From WJLG01 sp964602485 (lineage in GTDB: Bacteria; Patescibacteriota; Patescibacteriia; Patescibacteriales; WJLG01), in contig CAZRQU010000023.1 in the NCBI GenBank assembly GCA_964602485.1, positions 1 through 9,571 on the forward strand: a stretch of 9,571 nt of DNA, written 5' to 3'. Shown piece after piece: positions 1 through 5,719 of this stretch; position 1 is the first letter of the stretch, and each line of letters starts with the position of its first letter. Position numbers and translations under genes: made by a program. Under the pieces are notes generated by a model. The model had not been told where the DNA came from. It saw only the letters and a list, made by a program, of their open reading frames with translations, and searched no databases.

Positions 1-52
1 TATCGATCCCTAACATATTATTTTATTGATATATTAGTTAATTATATTTTTA

Positions 53-66
53 TATCAGCGCTGATA
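53..66. repeat. 14-bp perfect palindrome
   Basis: TATCAGCGCTGATA reads the same on both strands. It stands in very A/T-rich DNA close to the left edge of the window, so its GC-rich core is conspicuous. It could be an operator for a gene outside the window to the left, or chance. No partner site was seen elsewhere in the window. Confidence 0.5.
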
Positions 67-112
67 GCAAGAAAGATCAAACATTAGTAAAGTCTTTATT
101 TTTCTTTTTATC

Positions 113-135
113 CTATATTCCAAATTACAAATTAC
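113..135. repeat. 23-bp direct repeat, copy A (heptad type)
   Basis: This 23-bp stretch recurs exactly at 456-478. It contains two tandem CAAATTA heptamers, the same unit that builds the array at 319-388. The two copies flank the hairpin-ended element and the first GATCC-type repeat. Confidence 0.75.
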
Positions 136-150
136 TTTCTATCTTTTTAT

Positions 151-248
151 TCCCCCTTTGAAGGGGGTTGGGGGGATGTAAGGCCGCTTTCGAAGATATA
201 CCGATAACACACCCCGGCGCTATCGCGCCACCCCTCTGAAAGAGGGGA
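151..248. repeat. Hairpin-ended dispersed element (REP/MITE-like)
   Basis: About 100 bp of unusually G/C-rich sequence in A/T-rich surroundings. The left end is a 7-bp hairpin (CCCCCTT, loop TG, AAGGGGG; 152-167) and the right end another 7-bp hairpin (CCCCTCT, loop GAA, AGAGGGG; 231-247). A third hairpin lies inside (GGCGC, loop TATC, GCGCC; 216-229). The two ends resemble each other in inverted orientation. There is no transposase in or near it, so it would be non-autonomous. Elements of this look are scattered through several bacterial phyla. That it is mobilised by a REP-associated transposase is my inference, not something seen here. Confidence 0.6.
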
Positions 249-318
249 TCTAATTTTTGAATTTTATAAATTTTATAATTTTTGAAATAATTTTTAATTC
301 TAAACGCATAACTTGTAA

Positions 319-388
319 CAAACTGCAAATATCAAATTGCAAAGTGCAAATTACAAATTACTAATAGCAAATTGCAAATATCAAATAT
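319..388. repeat. Heptamer array of ten 7-bp units
   Basis: Exactly 70 bp that divide into ten consecutive 7-mers, nine of them beginning CAAA and one CTAA (for example CAAATAT, CAAATTG, CAAATTA). The array ends abruptly where the first GATCC-type repeat begins at 389. Related 7-bp-periodic arrays are at 430-478, 527-550, 2440-2546 and 4842-4862. It is non-coding as far as can be seen. Confidence 0.8.
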
Positions 389-429
389 AGATCCTTCGTC
401 ACTATCCACTCCTCAAGGATGACAAGCCT
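389..429 (-). repeat. GATCC-type dispersed repeat, copy 1
   Basis: A 41-bp segment nearly identical to 486-526: a 48-bp alignment running into the following bases differs at only a handful of positions. ATCCTT (391-396) and AAGGAT (415-420) form an inverted pair that could make a hairpin with a 18-nt loop. A third, longer copy lies in the opposite orientation at 3530-3574. The minus-strand reading, starting GTCATCCTT and ending GAAGGATCT, resembles short intergenic repeats I associate with many bacterial genomes. That comparison is from memory. Confidence 0.75.
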
Positions 430-478
430 GAATACTCTATACTGCATACTGAATACTATATTCCAAATTACAAATTAC
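430..478. repeat. Heptamer array, GAATACT type, ending in 23-bp repeat copy B
   Basis: Units GAATACT, CTATACT, GCATACT, GAATACT follow one another at 7-bp spacing from 430 to 457. They run into the 23-bp repeat (456-478) that is identical to 113-135 and carries two CAAATTA units. This joins the GAATACT family and the CAAATTA family in one array. Confidence 0.75.
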
Positions 479-485
479 CCAATAC

Positions 486-526
486 AGATCCTTCGTCACT
501 ATCCGCTCCTTAAGGATGACAAACCT
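486..526 (-). repeat. GATCC-type dispersed repeat, copy 2
   Basis: Second copy of the 389-429 repeat, 97 bp further on. The inverted pair ATCCTT (488-493) and AAGGAT (512-517) is retained. Copies 1 and 2 differ mainly by transitions, and each is followed by a GAATACT-type array. The repeat and its flanking heptamers therefore appear to have been duplicated as one unit. Confidence 0.75.
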
Positions 527-550
527 GAATACCGAATACTGTATACTAAT
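527..550. repeat. Short heptamer array after cysNC stop
   Basis: Units GAATACC, GAATACT and GTATACT occur at 7-bp spacing immediately beyond the cysNC stop codon (552-554 on the minus strand). The unit matches the array just after the cysQ stop at 4842-4862. Confidence 0.6.
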
Positions 551-551
551 T

Positions 552-2402
552 TTAAAACTCCATATATCCGTTCTTCTTCAGATAATCCATCACCTGGTCT
601 ATGCAATTATCCACGGTGTACTTGTCGGTATGCAAGGTGATCTCCGGATCTTGCGGCTCCTCATACGGGTCGCTTATTCCGGTGAATTCCTTTATCTCTC
701 CGGCGCGGGCTTTCTTGTAAAGGCCTTTCACATCCCTTTGCTCGCAAACTTCCAACGGAGCTTTCACATACACTTCTATGAAATCGTCCAAATGATCGCG
801 CAACAACTGCCTCATCTCCCGATAAGGAGTGATGAAAGTGGCCAACACGGCCACATTGTGGGATTTCAAAAGCTTAGCCAAGTAGCCAACCCTTTCTATA
901 TTCTTCATCCTATCCTCCTTGGAGAACCCCAGATCGTTTCCGAATATCTCGCGCAAGACATCGCCGTCAAAATGCTCGCAATCCACATTACGCTTCTTTA
1001 GATTATCTATCATCTTCTGAGCGATGGTACTCTTGCCCGATCCGGACAATCCGGTAAACCAGATCACCGGCGCCTTTTTCAATTTTACCGGTCCTTCTTT
1101 TTTACTCTCTTCCTTATCTTCAACCGGCTGTTCTGTCTGTTTGGTGCCCTTGTCCAATATCATGCCGGCGGCCACGGTCTTCTTGCTCAATTCATCTATC
1201 AAAATAAAATTGCCGGTCCGCCTATTGGAAGTATAAGGATCGAACATCAAATACTCATTGGCCGCTACCGATATTCGGCCGATGTCATTCAACTCCAATT
1301 CATCGGCCTGATCACGATGCAACGAATCTATATCAAGTCGATATTTAAGGTCTGTGATCCGGCAACGGCAAATTTTGGTTCCTTGTTTTATAAGATACGA
1401 TCTGCTCTTATCAAAATTATCATCATCAAACCAGCAAGTCATGGCTTCGAATTCTTTAGCCACATGCGGCAGATTGTTCTCCCTGACTATCATATCACCC
1501 CGACTCACATCCACCTCTTTATTCAAGGTCACTACTACCGATTGCGGAGCATGAGCTTCATCCCTTTCTTCTCCGGCCATTAATATGGAATCTATTTCAG
1601 CTGTGGAGCCGGTTGGTAAAACCTTTATCTTCTCGCCCTTTCTAATGATGCCCGATTCTATCTTGCCGGCAAACCCGCGAAAACTTTGATCAGGGCGGAT
1701 CACATACTGGACAGGCAAACGAAAATCCTGCAAATTTTTGATACCGCTGGCAATATTCTCCAAGTAATAAAGCAAGGTGTCGCCTCCGTACCAAGGCATA
1801 TTATCTCCTCGGTCCACCACCATATCCCCTTTTAAGGCAGACACCGGGATGAACTGCAGATCGCCTATATCCATCTTGGCCGAATACTTCAAAAAGTCGG
1901 CTTTTATCTCCTCGAATCTTTTTTGGTCATAATCAACCGCGTCCATCTTGTTCACGGCTACCACTATATGAGAGATACCCAAAAGCGAAGAGATGAACAA
2001 ATGCCTTCTGGACTGGGTGGTCATGCCGTTCTTGGCGTCCACCAGTACTAAGGCCACATCGGCATTGGAAGCACCGGTAACCATATTGCGGGTGTACTGT
2101 TCGTGGCCCGGCACATCGGCAATGATTATCCTTTTCTTCTTGGTATCAAAATATCTATAAGCTACATCTATGGTTATTCCCTGCTCCCTTTCCGCTGCCA
2201 AGCCGTCAGTCATCAAAGACAGATCCAACTCAGACAAACCCTTCTTTTCCGAGGCTTGCTTCATCTGCTCCAAATGATCCTGATATATCAGGTCAAGGTC
2301 ATAAAAAAGCCGGCCGATCAAAGTTGATTTACCATCGTCAACACTACCGGCCGTAGCCAGCACCAACATCTCTTTATTTATGTTGAATAACTTTTTTTCC
2401 AT
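552..2402 (-). CDS. cysNC: Bifunctional sulfate adenylyltransferase subunit 1 / adenylylsulfate kinase (CysN-CysC fusion)
   Basis: The CysN half is the GTPase subunit that, with CysD, makes APS from ATP and sulfate. The CysC half phosphorylates APS to PAPS. Numbered from the ATG at 2402 (616 aa), the GTPase motifs are GSVDDGKST (19-27), Thr77 in the switch region, DVPGH (96-100), NKMD (151-154) and SAL (188-190). The beta-barrel domains follow. A charged Lys/Glu linker (about 419-442) leads to the kinase, with P-loop GLSGSGKST (451-459), FDGDVLR (478-484), GFSKEDRMKNIERV (492-505), FITPYREMR (523-531) and ISDPYEEP (576-583). Both halves look intact. The domain order is that of rhizobial NodQ. 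An in-frame GTG at 2432 would add ten residues, but these lie in a small inverted repeat and are unlike the family. TATATA ends five bases before the ATG, so a near-leaderless start is possible. cysD lies upstream across a tandem array. Confidence 0.93.
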   Translation of the reverse strand: MEKKLFNINKEMLVLATAGSVDDGKSTLIGRLFYDLDLIYQDHLEQMKQASEKKGLSELDLSLMTDGLAAEREQGITIDVAYRYFDTKKKRIIIADVPGHEQYTRNMVTGASNADVALVLVDAKNGMTTQSRRHLFISSLLGISHIVVAVNKMDAVDYDQKRFEEIKADFLKYSAKMDIGDLQFIPVSALKGDMVVDRGDNMPWYGGDTLLYYLENIASGIKNLQDFRLPVQYVIRPDQSFRGFAGKIESGIIRKGEKIKVLPTGSTAEIDSILMAGEERDEAHAPQSVVVTLNKEVDVSRGDMIVRENNLPHVAKEFEAMTCWFDDDNFDKSRSYLIKQGTKICRCRITDLKYRLDIDSLHRDQADELELNDIGRISVAANEYLMFDPYTSNRRTGNFILIDELSKKTVAAGMILDKGTKQTEQPVEDKEESKKEGPVKLKKAPVIWFTGLSGSGKSTIAQKMIDNLKKRNVDCEHFDGDVLREIFGNDLGFSKEDRMKNIERVGYLAKLLKSHNVAVLATFITPYREMRQLLRDHLDDFIEVYVKAPLEVCEQRDVKGLYKKARAGEIKEFTGISDPYEEPQDPEITLHTDKYTVDNCIDQVMDYLKKNGYMEF

Positions 2403-2417
2403 CTTCTTATATAGATC

Positions 2418-2430
2418 GTGGCCATGCCAC
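2418..2430. promoter_or_regulatory. 13-bp inverted repeat at cysNC start
   Basis: GTGGC, CAT, GCCAC forms a 5-bp perfect inverted repeat just upstream of the cysNC ATG, overlapping the alternative GTG start. It could be an operator or a small hairpin in the leader. The length is modest and chance is not excluded. Confidence 0.35.
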
Positions 2431-2439
2431 ACAATTATT

Positions 2440-2546
2440 CGTAATTCTTAATTCTCATATTCGTAATTCTCATATTCGTAATTCGTAATTCTTAATTCGT
2501 AATTCTTAATTCGTAATTCTTAATTCGTAATTCTTAATTCGTAATT
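2440..2546. repeat. Heptamer tandem array between cysD and cysNC
   Basis: About fifteen units of CGTAATT and CTTAATT, mostly alternating to give a 14-bp higher-order repeat (clean tandem copies at 2484, 2498, 2512 and 2526). Two 8-bp variants, CTCATATT, interrupt the left part. The array fills almost the entire gap between the cysD stop (2549-2551) and cysNC. There are no unique spacers, so it is not a CRISPR. Its regular units suggest slippage-prone length variation inside the cys transcript. Confidence 0.9.
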
Positions 2547-2548
2547 GA

Positions 2549-3454
2549 TTAAAAGTATCCGTCTTTCTTTTTCCTTTCCATACTATCCGAGCTTCCCTGG
2601 TCTATGGCCCTGGTCTCCCTTTCCGAGAATTTGGCTCCAAAAACCTCGGCTACTATCTCATCAATGGTTCCGGCCTCAGAAGGCACGGCCCCGGTAGATG
2701 GAGAACAACCCAAAGTCCGATAGCGACAGCTCATTTCTTTCACTTCTTCACCCTCATTCGGCTGAACGAATTCATCCAAGCGCAGATAAACACCATTCCT
2801 TTTCAATACCTTTCTTTTTTGGGCGAAATACAAAGGCACCACTTCTATATTCTCTTTTTTGATATACATCCAAATATCCTTTTCGGTCCAATTGGAAAGC
2901 GGAAACACTCTGGCTCTCTCACCTTCCCGCAAGCGGGTATTGTAAAGATTCCAAACTTCCGGCCTCTGTCTTTTCGGATCCCAAGTATTATTCTCATCGC
3001 GAATAGAGAAAAATCTTTCTTTGGCTCTTGATTTCTCCTCGTCCCGGCGGGCTCCGCCAAAAGCCGCGTCAAAATCGTTATCAGCTATCCCCTGTAGCAG
3101 GGGCTTGGTCTTCTTGTAATATATATATTCATCAGTATGTGCTTGCTCCGGATTCATAGCTTGGGCGGTTGGCTCGGTATTTCTCACTTCTATCAAACGC
3201 AAGCCGTATCTTTCCACTATCTTGTTCCTAAATTCTATCATTTCCCGGAATTTGTAGCCGGTATTGATATGCATTATCGGAAAAGGCAACTTGGCCGGAT
3301 AAAAGGCCTTCAAAGCCAAATGCAGAAGAACAGAAGAATCCTTGCCTATGGAATACAAAAGCACCGGGTTCTTGAACTCGGCCGCTGTTTCACGGATCAC
3401 ATGGATGCTTTCCGCCTCCAATTGCCGCAAATAGCTTGTTCGATAGTTATCCAT
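2549..3454 (-). CDS. cysD: Sulfate adenylyltransferase subunit 2 (CysD)
   Basis: Catalytic subunit of bacterial ATP sulfurylase; with the CysN GTPase it adenylates sulfate to APS. At 301 aa it has the usual family length. Visible features are the PP-loop SIGKDS (35-40) for ATP pyrophosphate binding, FGGARRDEEKSRAKER (132-147), RVFPLSNWTEKDIW (182-195) and RTLGCSPSTGAV (246-257). The C-terminus, SMERKKKDGYF, is the one typical of the family. All point to a functional enzyme. It lies upstream of cysNC on the same strand, separated by the heptamer array, and has its own promoter (3476-3504) 118 bp downstream of the ATPase gene. No Shine-Dalgarno is seen before the ATG. A dyad (3454-3468) overlaps the start codon and the predicted 5' leader, so control at this point is likely. 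Confidence 0.95.
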   Translation of the reverse strand: MDNYRTSYLRQLEAESIHVIRETAAEFKNPVLLYSIGKDSSVLLHLALKAFYPAKLPFPIMHINTGYKFREMIEFRNKIVERYGLRLIEVRNTEPTAQAMNPEQAHTDEYIYYKKTKPLLQGIADNDFDAAFGGARRDEEKSRAKERFFSIRDENNTWDPKRQRPEVWNLYNTRLREGERARVFPLSNWTEKDIWMYIKKENIEVVPLYFAQKRKVLKRNGVYLRLDEFVQPNEGEEVKEMSCRYRTLGCSPSTGAVPSEAGTIDEIVAEVFGAKFSERETRAIDQGSSDSMERKKKDGYF

Positions 3455-3468
3455 AAGTAATTTACTTA
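3454..3468. promoter_or_regulatory. 15-bp dyad over the cysD start (possible operator)
   Basis: TAAGTAA, T, TTACTTA is a perfect 7+1+7 inverted repeat. It begins at the first base of the cysD start codon and ends close to the predicted transcription start. In DNA it would suit a dimeric repressor. In RNA it could fold into a 6-bp hairpin that hides the ATG. The two readings cannot be told apart from sequence. Confidence 0.5.
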
Positions 3469-3475
3469 ATGGTTC

Positions 3476-3504
3476 ATATTAGCGAAAAAGTTTATATTTG
3501 TCCA
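3476..3504 (-). promoter_or_regulatory. Predicted sigma70-type promoter of cysD
   Basis: On the minus strand TGGACA (3504-3499; five of six consensus bases) is followed by a 17-bp spacer and TAATAT (3481-3476; four of six). The predicted start near 3469 leaves a leader of about 15 nt before the cysD ATG. Confidence 0.55.
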
Positions 3505-3529
3505 GAAGAACGCCAAACCATCAATTTTT

Positions 3530-3574
3530 GTCATTCTTAAGGATTCCGCCGGAGGGGCGGAAGGCGAAGGATCT
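3530..3574 (+). repeat. GATCC-type dispersed repeat, copy 3 (inverted, with extra hairpin)
   Basis: It begins GTCATTCTTAAGGAT and ends GAAGGATCT, matching the minus-strand reading of copies 1 and 2. It contains an additional 7-bp hairpin TTCCGCC, GGAGG, GGCGGAA (3544-3562). Its last bases overlap the TAG stop of the ATPase gene (3573-3575). The repeat thus fills most of the ATPase-cysD gap. The hairpin has no U-tract on either strand, so I do not call it an intrinsic terminator. Confidence 0.7.
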
Positions 3575-4697
3575 ATTCTAACACAAAGTCTGAATAATTA
3601 TCTTTATTGATCAAAGTTATGGAGCTTCCCTCGTAAGCCCCTAAAAAAGTTTTGTTTTTTCTAAACTTGCTTTTTCTCCATTTCATCTCAAAGGCCGACA
3701 AGCGCTGTTCGTCTTCTTCAATATAATCTATCTCCTTGCCATCAGTAGTTCTCCAAAAATATGACCTTATATCTTTTCTACTATTACTTAATAACTTCAT
3801 CCGTTCACTAATAAGAAAATTTTCCCACAAAGCTCCAGTATCCTGTCTTAAATTCAAGGGGTTGAAATTTCTAATAATAGCGTTCCTAACGCCTGTGTCA
3901 TAAAAGTATATCTTTCTCATCTTTTTGAGCTCATTTCTGATGTTTTTTGAATATGGATTCAATCTGAATATAACAAAAGCTTTTTCTAGTATTTGTATAT
4001 AGCCGGCAATCGTATTTTTATCCACTCCGACAATTTCAGCAAGCTCATTATAAGAAACCTCATTACCGATCTGCAAAGCAAGAGCTTGAAGTAATTTATC
4101 CAAAACATCCGGATACTTGATCTTTTGAAAAGCCAAAATATCTTTATATAAATAACTTCTGGCTATATTTTCCACCCTTTCCTTGGCCTCTGAGCTATTC
4201 AAAACAACTTCTGGATACATACCAAATATCATCCTTGTTTCAATCAGCCTATCGATCTCAATATCAGAATATATCTGTTTTAACTCTTTCAGAGAAAAAG
4301 AGTAAAGATGAAATTCATATTTTCTGCCGGTCAAAGGCTCTGATATTTCATTAGCAAGATCAAAAGAAGAAGAACCGGTAGCAATAATTTGAATATCGGG
4401 AAAATTATCAACCACCAATTTTAAAGTAAGACCGATATTCTTAATTCTTTGAGCCTCGTCTATGACAACCAGTTTATTATCGCCCAAAAAGGATTTTATT
4501 TCAGTGGAAGTTTTATTTTCCAACGCCTCTCTAATGTCCGGTTCATCACAATTCAGATAAACAGAACCCTCCTTGCTTTCTTTTAATATTTCCTTAGCCA
4601 AAGTTGTTTTGCCAACCTGTCTGGCTCCATAAATTATAATTATCTTCCCCTTATACATCCTATCTTCAACCAAGGGTTTAATATCTCTATTAATCAT
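3573..4697 (-). CDS. AAA+ ATPase with DUF4143 C-terminal domain
   Basis: A 374-aa protein of the widespread AAA_14/DUF4143 family, whose cellular role is not established. The N-terminal ATPase has Walker A GARQVGKTT (24-32), Walker B LVVIDEAQ (76-83) and a GSSS sensor-like segment (108-111), followed by the family motif PLTGRKYEFHLYSFSLKEL (121-139). A winged-helix-like stretch with a predicted HTH lies around 212-245. The C-terminal part has WENF (Glu292), KEIDYI (Asp324) and FEMKW (Glu337, Lys339). This spacing resembles a PD-(D/E)XK nuclease fold, so nuclease activity is possible but unproven. It has no evident link to sulfate or glycan chemistry, splits cysQ from cysD, and has its own strong promoter. 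It looks like an independent cargo gene, though its length and motifs are complete. Confidence 0.88.
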   Translation of the reverse strand: MINRDIKPLVEDRMYKGKIIIIYGARQVGKTTLAKEILKESKEGSVYLNCDEPDIREALENKTSTEIKSFLGDNKLVVIDEAQRIKNIGLTLKLVVDNFPDIQIIATGSSSFDLANEISEPLTGRKYEFHLYSFSLKELKQIYSDIEIDRLIETRMIFGMYPEVVLNSSEAKERVENIARSYLYKDILAFQKIKYPDVLDKLLQALALQIGNEVSYNELAEIVGVDKNTIAGYIQILEKAFVIFRLNPYSKNIRNELKKMRKIYFYDTGVRNAIIRNFNPLNLRQDTGALWENFLISERMKLLSNSRKDIRSYFWRTTDGKEIDYIEEDEQRLSAFEMKWRKSKFRKNKTFLGAYEGSSITLINKDNYSDFVLE

Positions 4698-4701
4698 AAT
4701 A

Positions 4702-4758
4702 GTATTATTTTAGTGAATTAACTATTATAATTATATACTATTTTGGTGAATAAGTCAA
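4702..4758 (-). promoter_or_regulatory. Strong promoter and paired direct repeats before the ATPase gene
   Basis: TTGACT (4758-4753), a 17-bp spacer and TATAAT (4735-4730) make a near-consensus sigma70 promoter. Two direct repeats of 18 bp match at 14 positions: one fills the spacer (4752-4735) and one lies between the predicted start and the ATG (4719-4702). Both share TTCAC followed by AAAATA. Placement over the promoter and the leader suggests operator sites, possibly for autoregulation. The leader of about 26 nt has no Shine-Dalgarno. Confidence 0.65.
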
Positions 4759-4798
4759 TATAAAAACAAAAAAATGCTAAATATTAGGATATTTTTAT

Positions 4799-4825
4799 AA
4801 AAAAACCGTATCAACAAGGTCTTTT
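4799..4825 (-). terminator. Weak candidate terminator after cysQ
   Basis: Read on the minus strand, AAAAGACC pairs with GGTTTTTT across a 10-nt loop (8 bp including one G-U), and the 3' arm doubles as the T-run. It lies about 30 bases beyond the cysQ stop. The stem is A/T-rich and the T-run is shared with the stem, so this is a weak candidate only. Confidence 0.3.
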
Positions 4826-4841
4826 CTTCTTTTAATGATCT

Positions 4842-4862
4842 GAATACTAAAAATTAAATACT
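4842..4862. repeat. Short heptamer array at the cysQ 3' end
   Basis: GAATACT, AAAAATT and AAATACT follow at 7-bp spacing. They span the cysQ stop codon (4854-4856) and its last two codons. The arrangement closely resembles that at the end of cysNC (527-550), including an AATTT just beyond. The repeat may have altered the C-terminus of CysQ. Confidence 0.45.
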
Positions 4863-5633
4863 AATTTCACTTGAACCGGCAACGTAGCCGTTCAAATTCC
4901 TCGGATCCTTCTTATTATAAACAAATCCCTGCCCCTTCGTATCTGTAAGCACGCCTCCGGCTTCTTTAAGAATTATATCCGCCGCGCAGACATCCCACTC
5001 CCAGGTCTTGTCACTTGGGTTTATATTAAGATCAGCCACTCCTTCAGCTATTTTGCAGAGCTTTAAACCGGCACTGCCACAAACCACCCTTTCTTTCATA
5101 CCTCGCTCTTTCATTATCTCGGTTTCCAGCTCAGACTCGTGAAAACGGCTACCGATCATTATCATTTCAGAGATCTCTTTTTTATTAACTACTTTTATTT
5201 TTTTTGCCTCCTGATCTTCCTTTTGCATAAACGCCCCGGCATTTTCCGAAGCATAATAGATAACCCTTTGGGACGGCACATAAACAACCCCCAGTATCGG
5301 CCTAAAAACATCCCCTCTTTTTTCAACTAAGCCGATCATAATAGTGAATTCTCCGGTCTTGTTTATAAAATCCTTAGTACCATCCATTGGGTCCACTATC
5401 CAAACACTGTCTTTAGAAAGCCGTTTTGCATCATCGGCTTTTTCTTCAGATAAGATGCCATAGCCGTATTTTTCCAATTCAGACAAAATATATTCATTAG
5501 ATGCCAGGTCTGCTTGAGTTAAAGGGCTATCACCACCCTTATCAACTACTTCATAATCCTTATCATAATAAAACAAGACCTTCTCACCGGCCTTTTTGGC
5601 GATTCTTGTTACCTCTTGGATTAGGTTGTTCAT
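4854..5633 (-). CDS. cysQ: 3'(2'),5'-bisphosphate nucleotidase (CysQ)
   Basis: Mg2+-dependent phosphatase of the inositol monophosphatase superfamily. It hydrolyses PAP, the product that sulfotransferases release from PAPS, to AMP, preventing product inhibition. At 259 aa it is of normal length. Metal-site motifs are SEE (62-64), WIVDPMDGTKDFI (78-90, with Asp81 and Asp84), TGEFT (93-97) and WEWDVCAADIILKEAGG (211-227, with Asp214). The lysine-free GGDSPLTQAD segment (33-42) is also typical of the family. It is divergent from gmd across 86 bp and heads the minus-strand PAPS group. Family members can also act on inositol phosphates, but the neighbouring PAPS-forming genes favour PAP. No Shine-Dalgarno is visible. 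Confidence 0.92.
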   Translation of the reverse strand: MNNLIQEVTRIAKKAGEKVLFYYDKDYEVVDKGGDSPLTQADLASNEYILSELEKYGYGILSEEKADDAKRLSKDSVWIVDPMDGTKDFINKTGEFTIMIGLVEKRGDVFRPILGVVYVPSQRVIYYASENAGAFMQKEDQEAKKIKVVNKKEISEMIMIGSRFHESELETEIMKERGMKERVVCGSAGLKLCKIAEGVADLNINPSDKTWEWDVCAADIILKEAGGVLTDTKGQGFVYNKKDPRNLNGYVAGSSEISI

Positions 5634-5675
5634 AATAATGACTTTTTTTTATTATTATGATACCATAAAGACATA

Positions 5676-5689
5676 ATTTTAGCTAAAAT
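5676..5689. promoter_or_regulatory. 14-bp perfect palindrome in the cysQ-gmd divergent region
   Basis: ATTTTAGCTAAAAT is perfectly self-complementary and lies mid-way between the divergent cysQ and gmd starts. Each half contains TAAAAT, which could serve as a -10 hexamer on its own strand. I find no good -35 for either at normal spacing. It may be a shared operator coordinating the PAPS half and the fucose half, or a symmetric pair of -10 elements, or chance in A/T-rich DNA. Confidence 0.4.
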
Positions 5690-5719
5690 GCCTTTTAAAA
5701 ATAAGTATACAAACAATAT

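Larger units (their letters stand above)
1..551. other. Intergenic repeat-rich region, no gene
   Basis: I see no credible gene in these 551 bases. The only open frame of any length (minus strand, about 125-328) is a translation of the hairpin-ended repeat element and has no recognisable domain. The region instead contains a palindrome, a hairpin-ended element of about 100 bp, 7-bp-periodic A/T-rich arrays and two copies of a dispersed repeat, each listed separately. It lies downstream of cysNC, which is transcribed towards it, so these repeats would form the 3' end of the cys transcript. No classical hairpin plus U-tract terminator is evident directly after cysNC. Confidence 0.7.

Noticed and set aside
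125..328. Minus-strand open frame of 67 codons
   Set aside because: It is a translation of the hairpin-ended repeat element and flanking A/T-rich arrays, with no domain or plausible start signal.
516..1001. Plus-strand open frame of 161 codons
   Set aside because: It lies antisense to the CysC domain of cysNC, whose motifs are unambiguous, and its own product is unrecognisable.
2403..2432. GTG start for cysNC, adding ten residues
   Set aside because: The extension falls in a small inverted repeat and its sequence is unlike CysN N-termini; the ATG at 2402 fits better, though the GTG cannot be excluded.
2440..2546. Possible CRISPR array
   Set aside because: Units are 7/14 bp and directly tandem, with no unique spacers and no cas genes.
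3544..3562. Hairpin as intrinsic terminator of the ATPase gene
   Set aside because: The stem is good but neither side is followed by a U-tract; it is better explained as part of the dispersed repeat.
552..5633. Ordinary assimilatory sulfate reduction operon
   Set aside because: No PAPS/APS reductase, sulfite reductase or sulfate transporter is present, whereas a sulfotransferase and glycan genes are.
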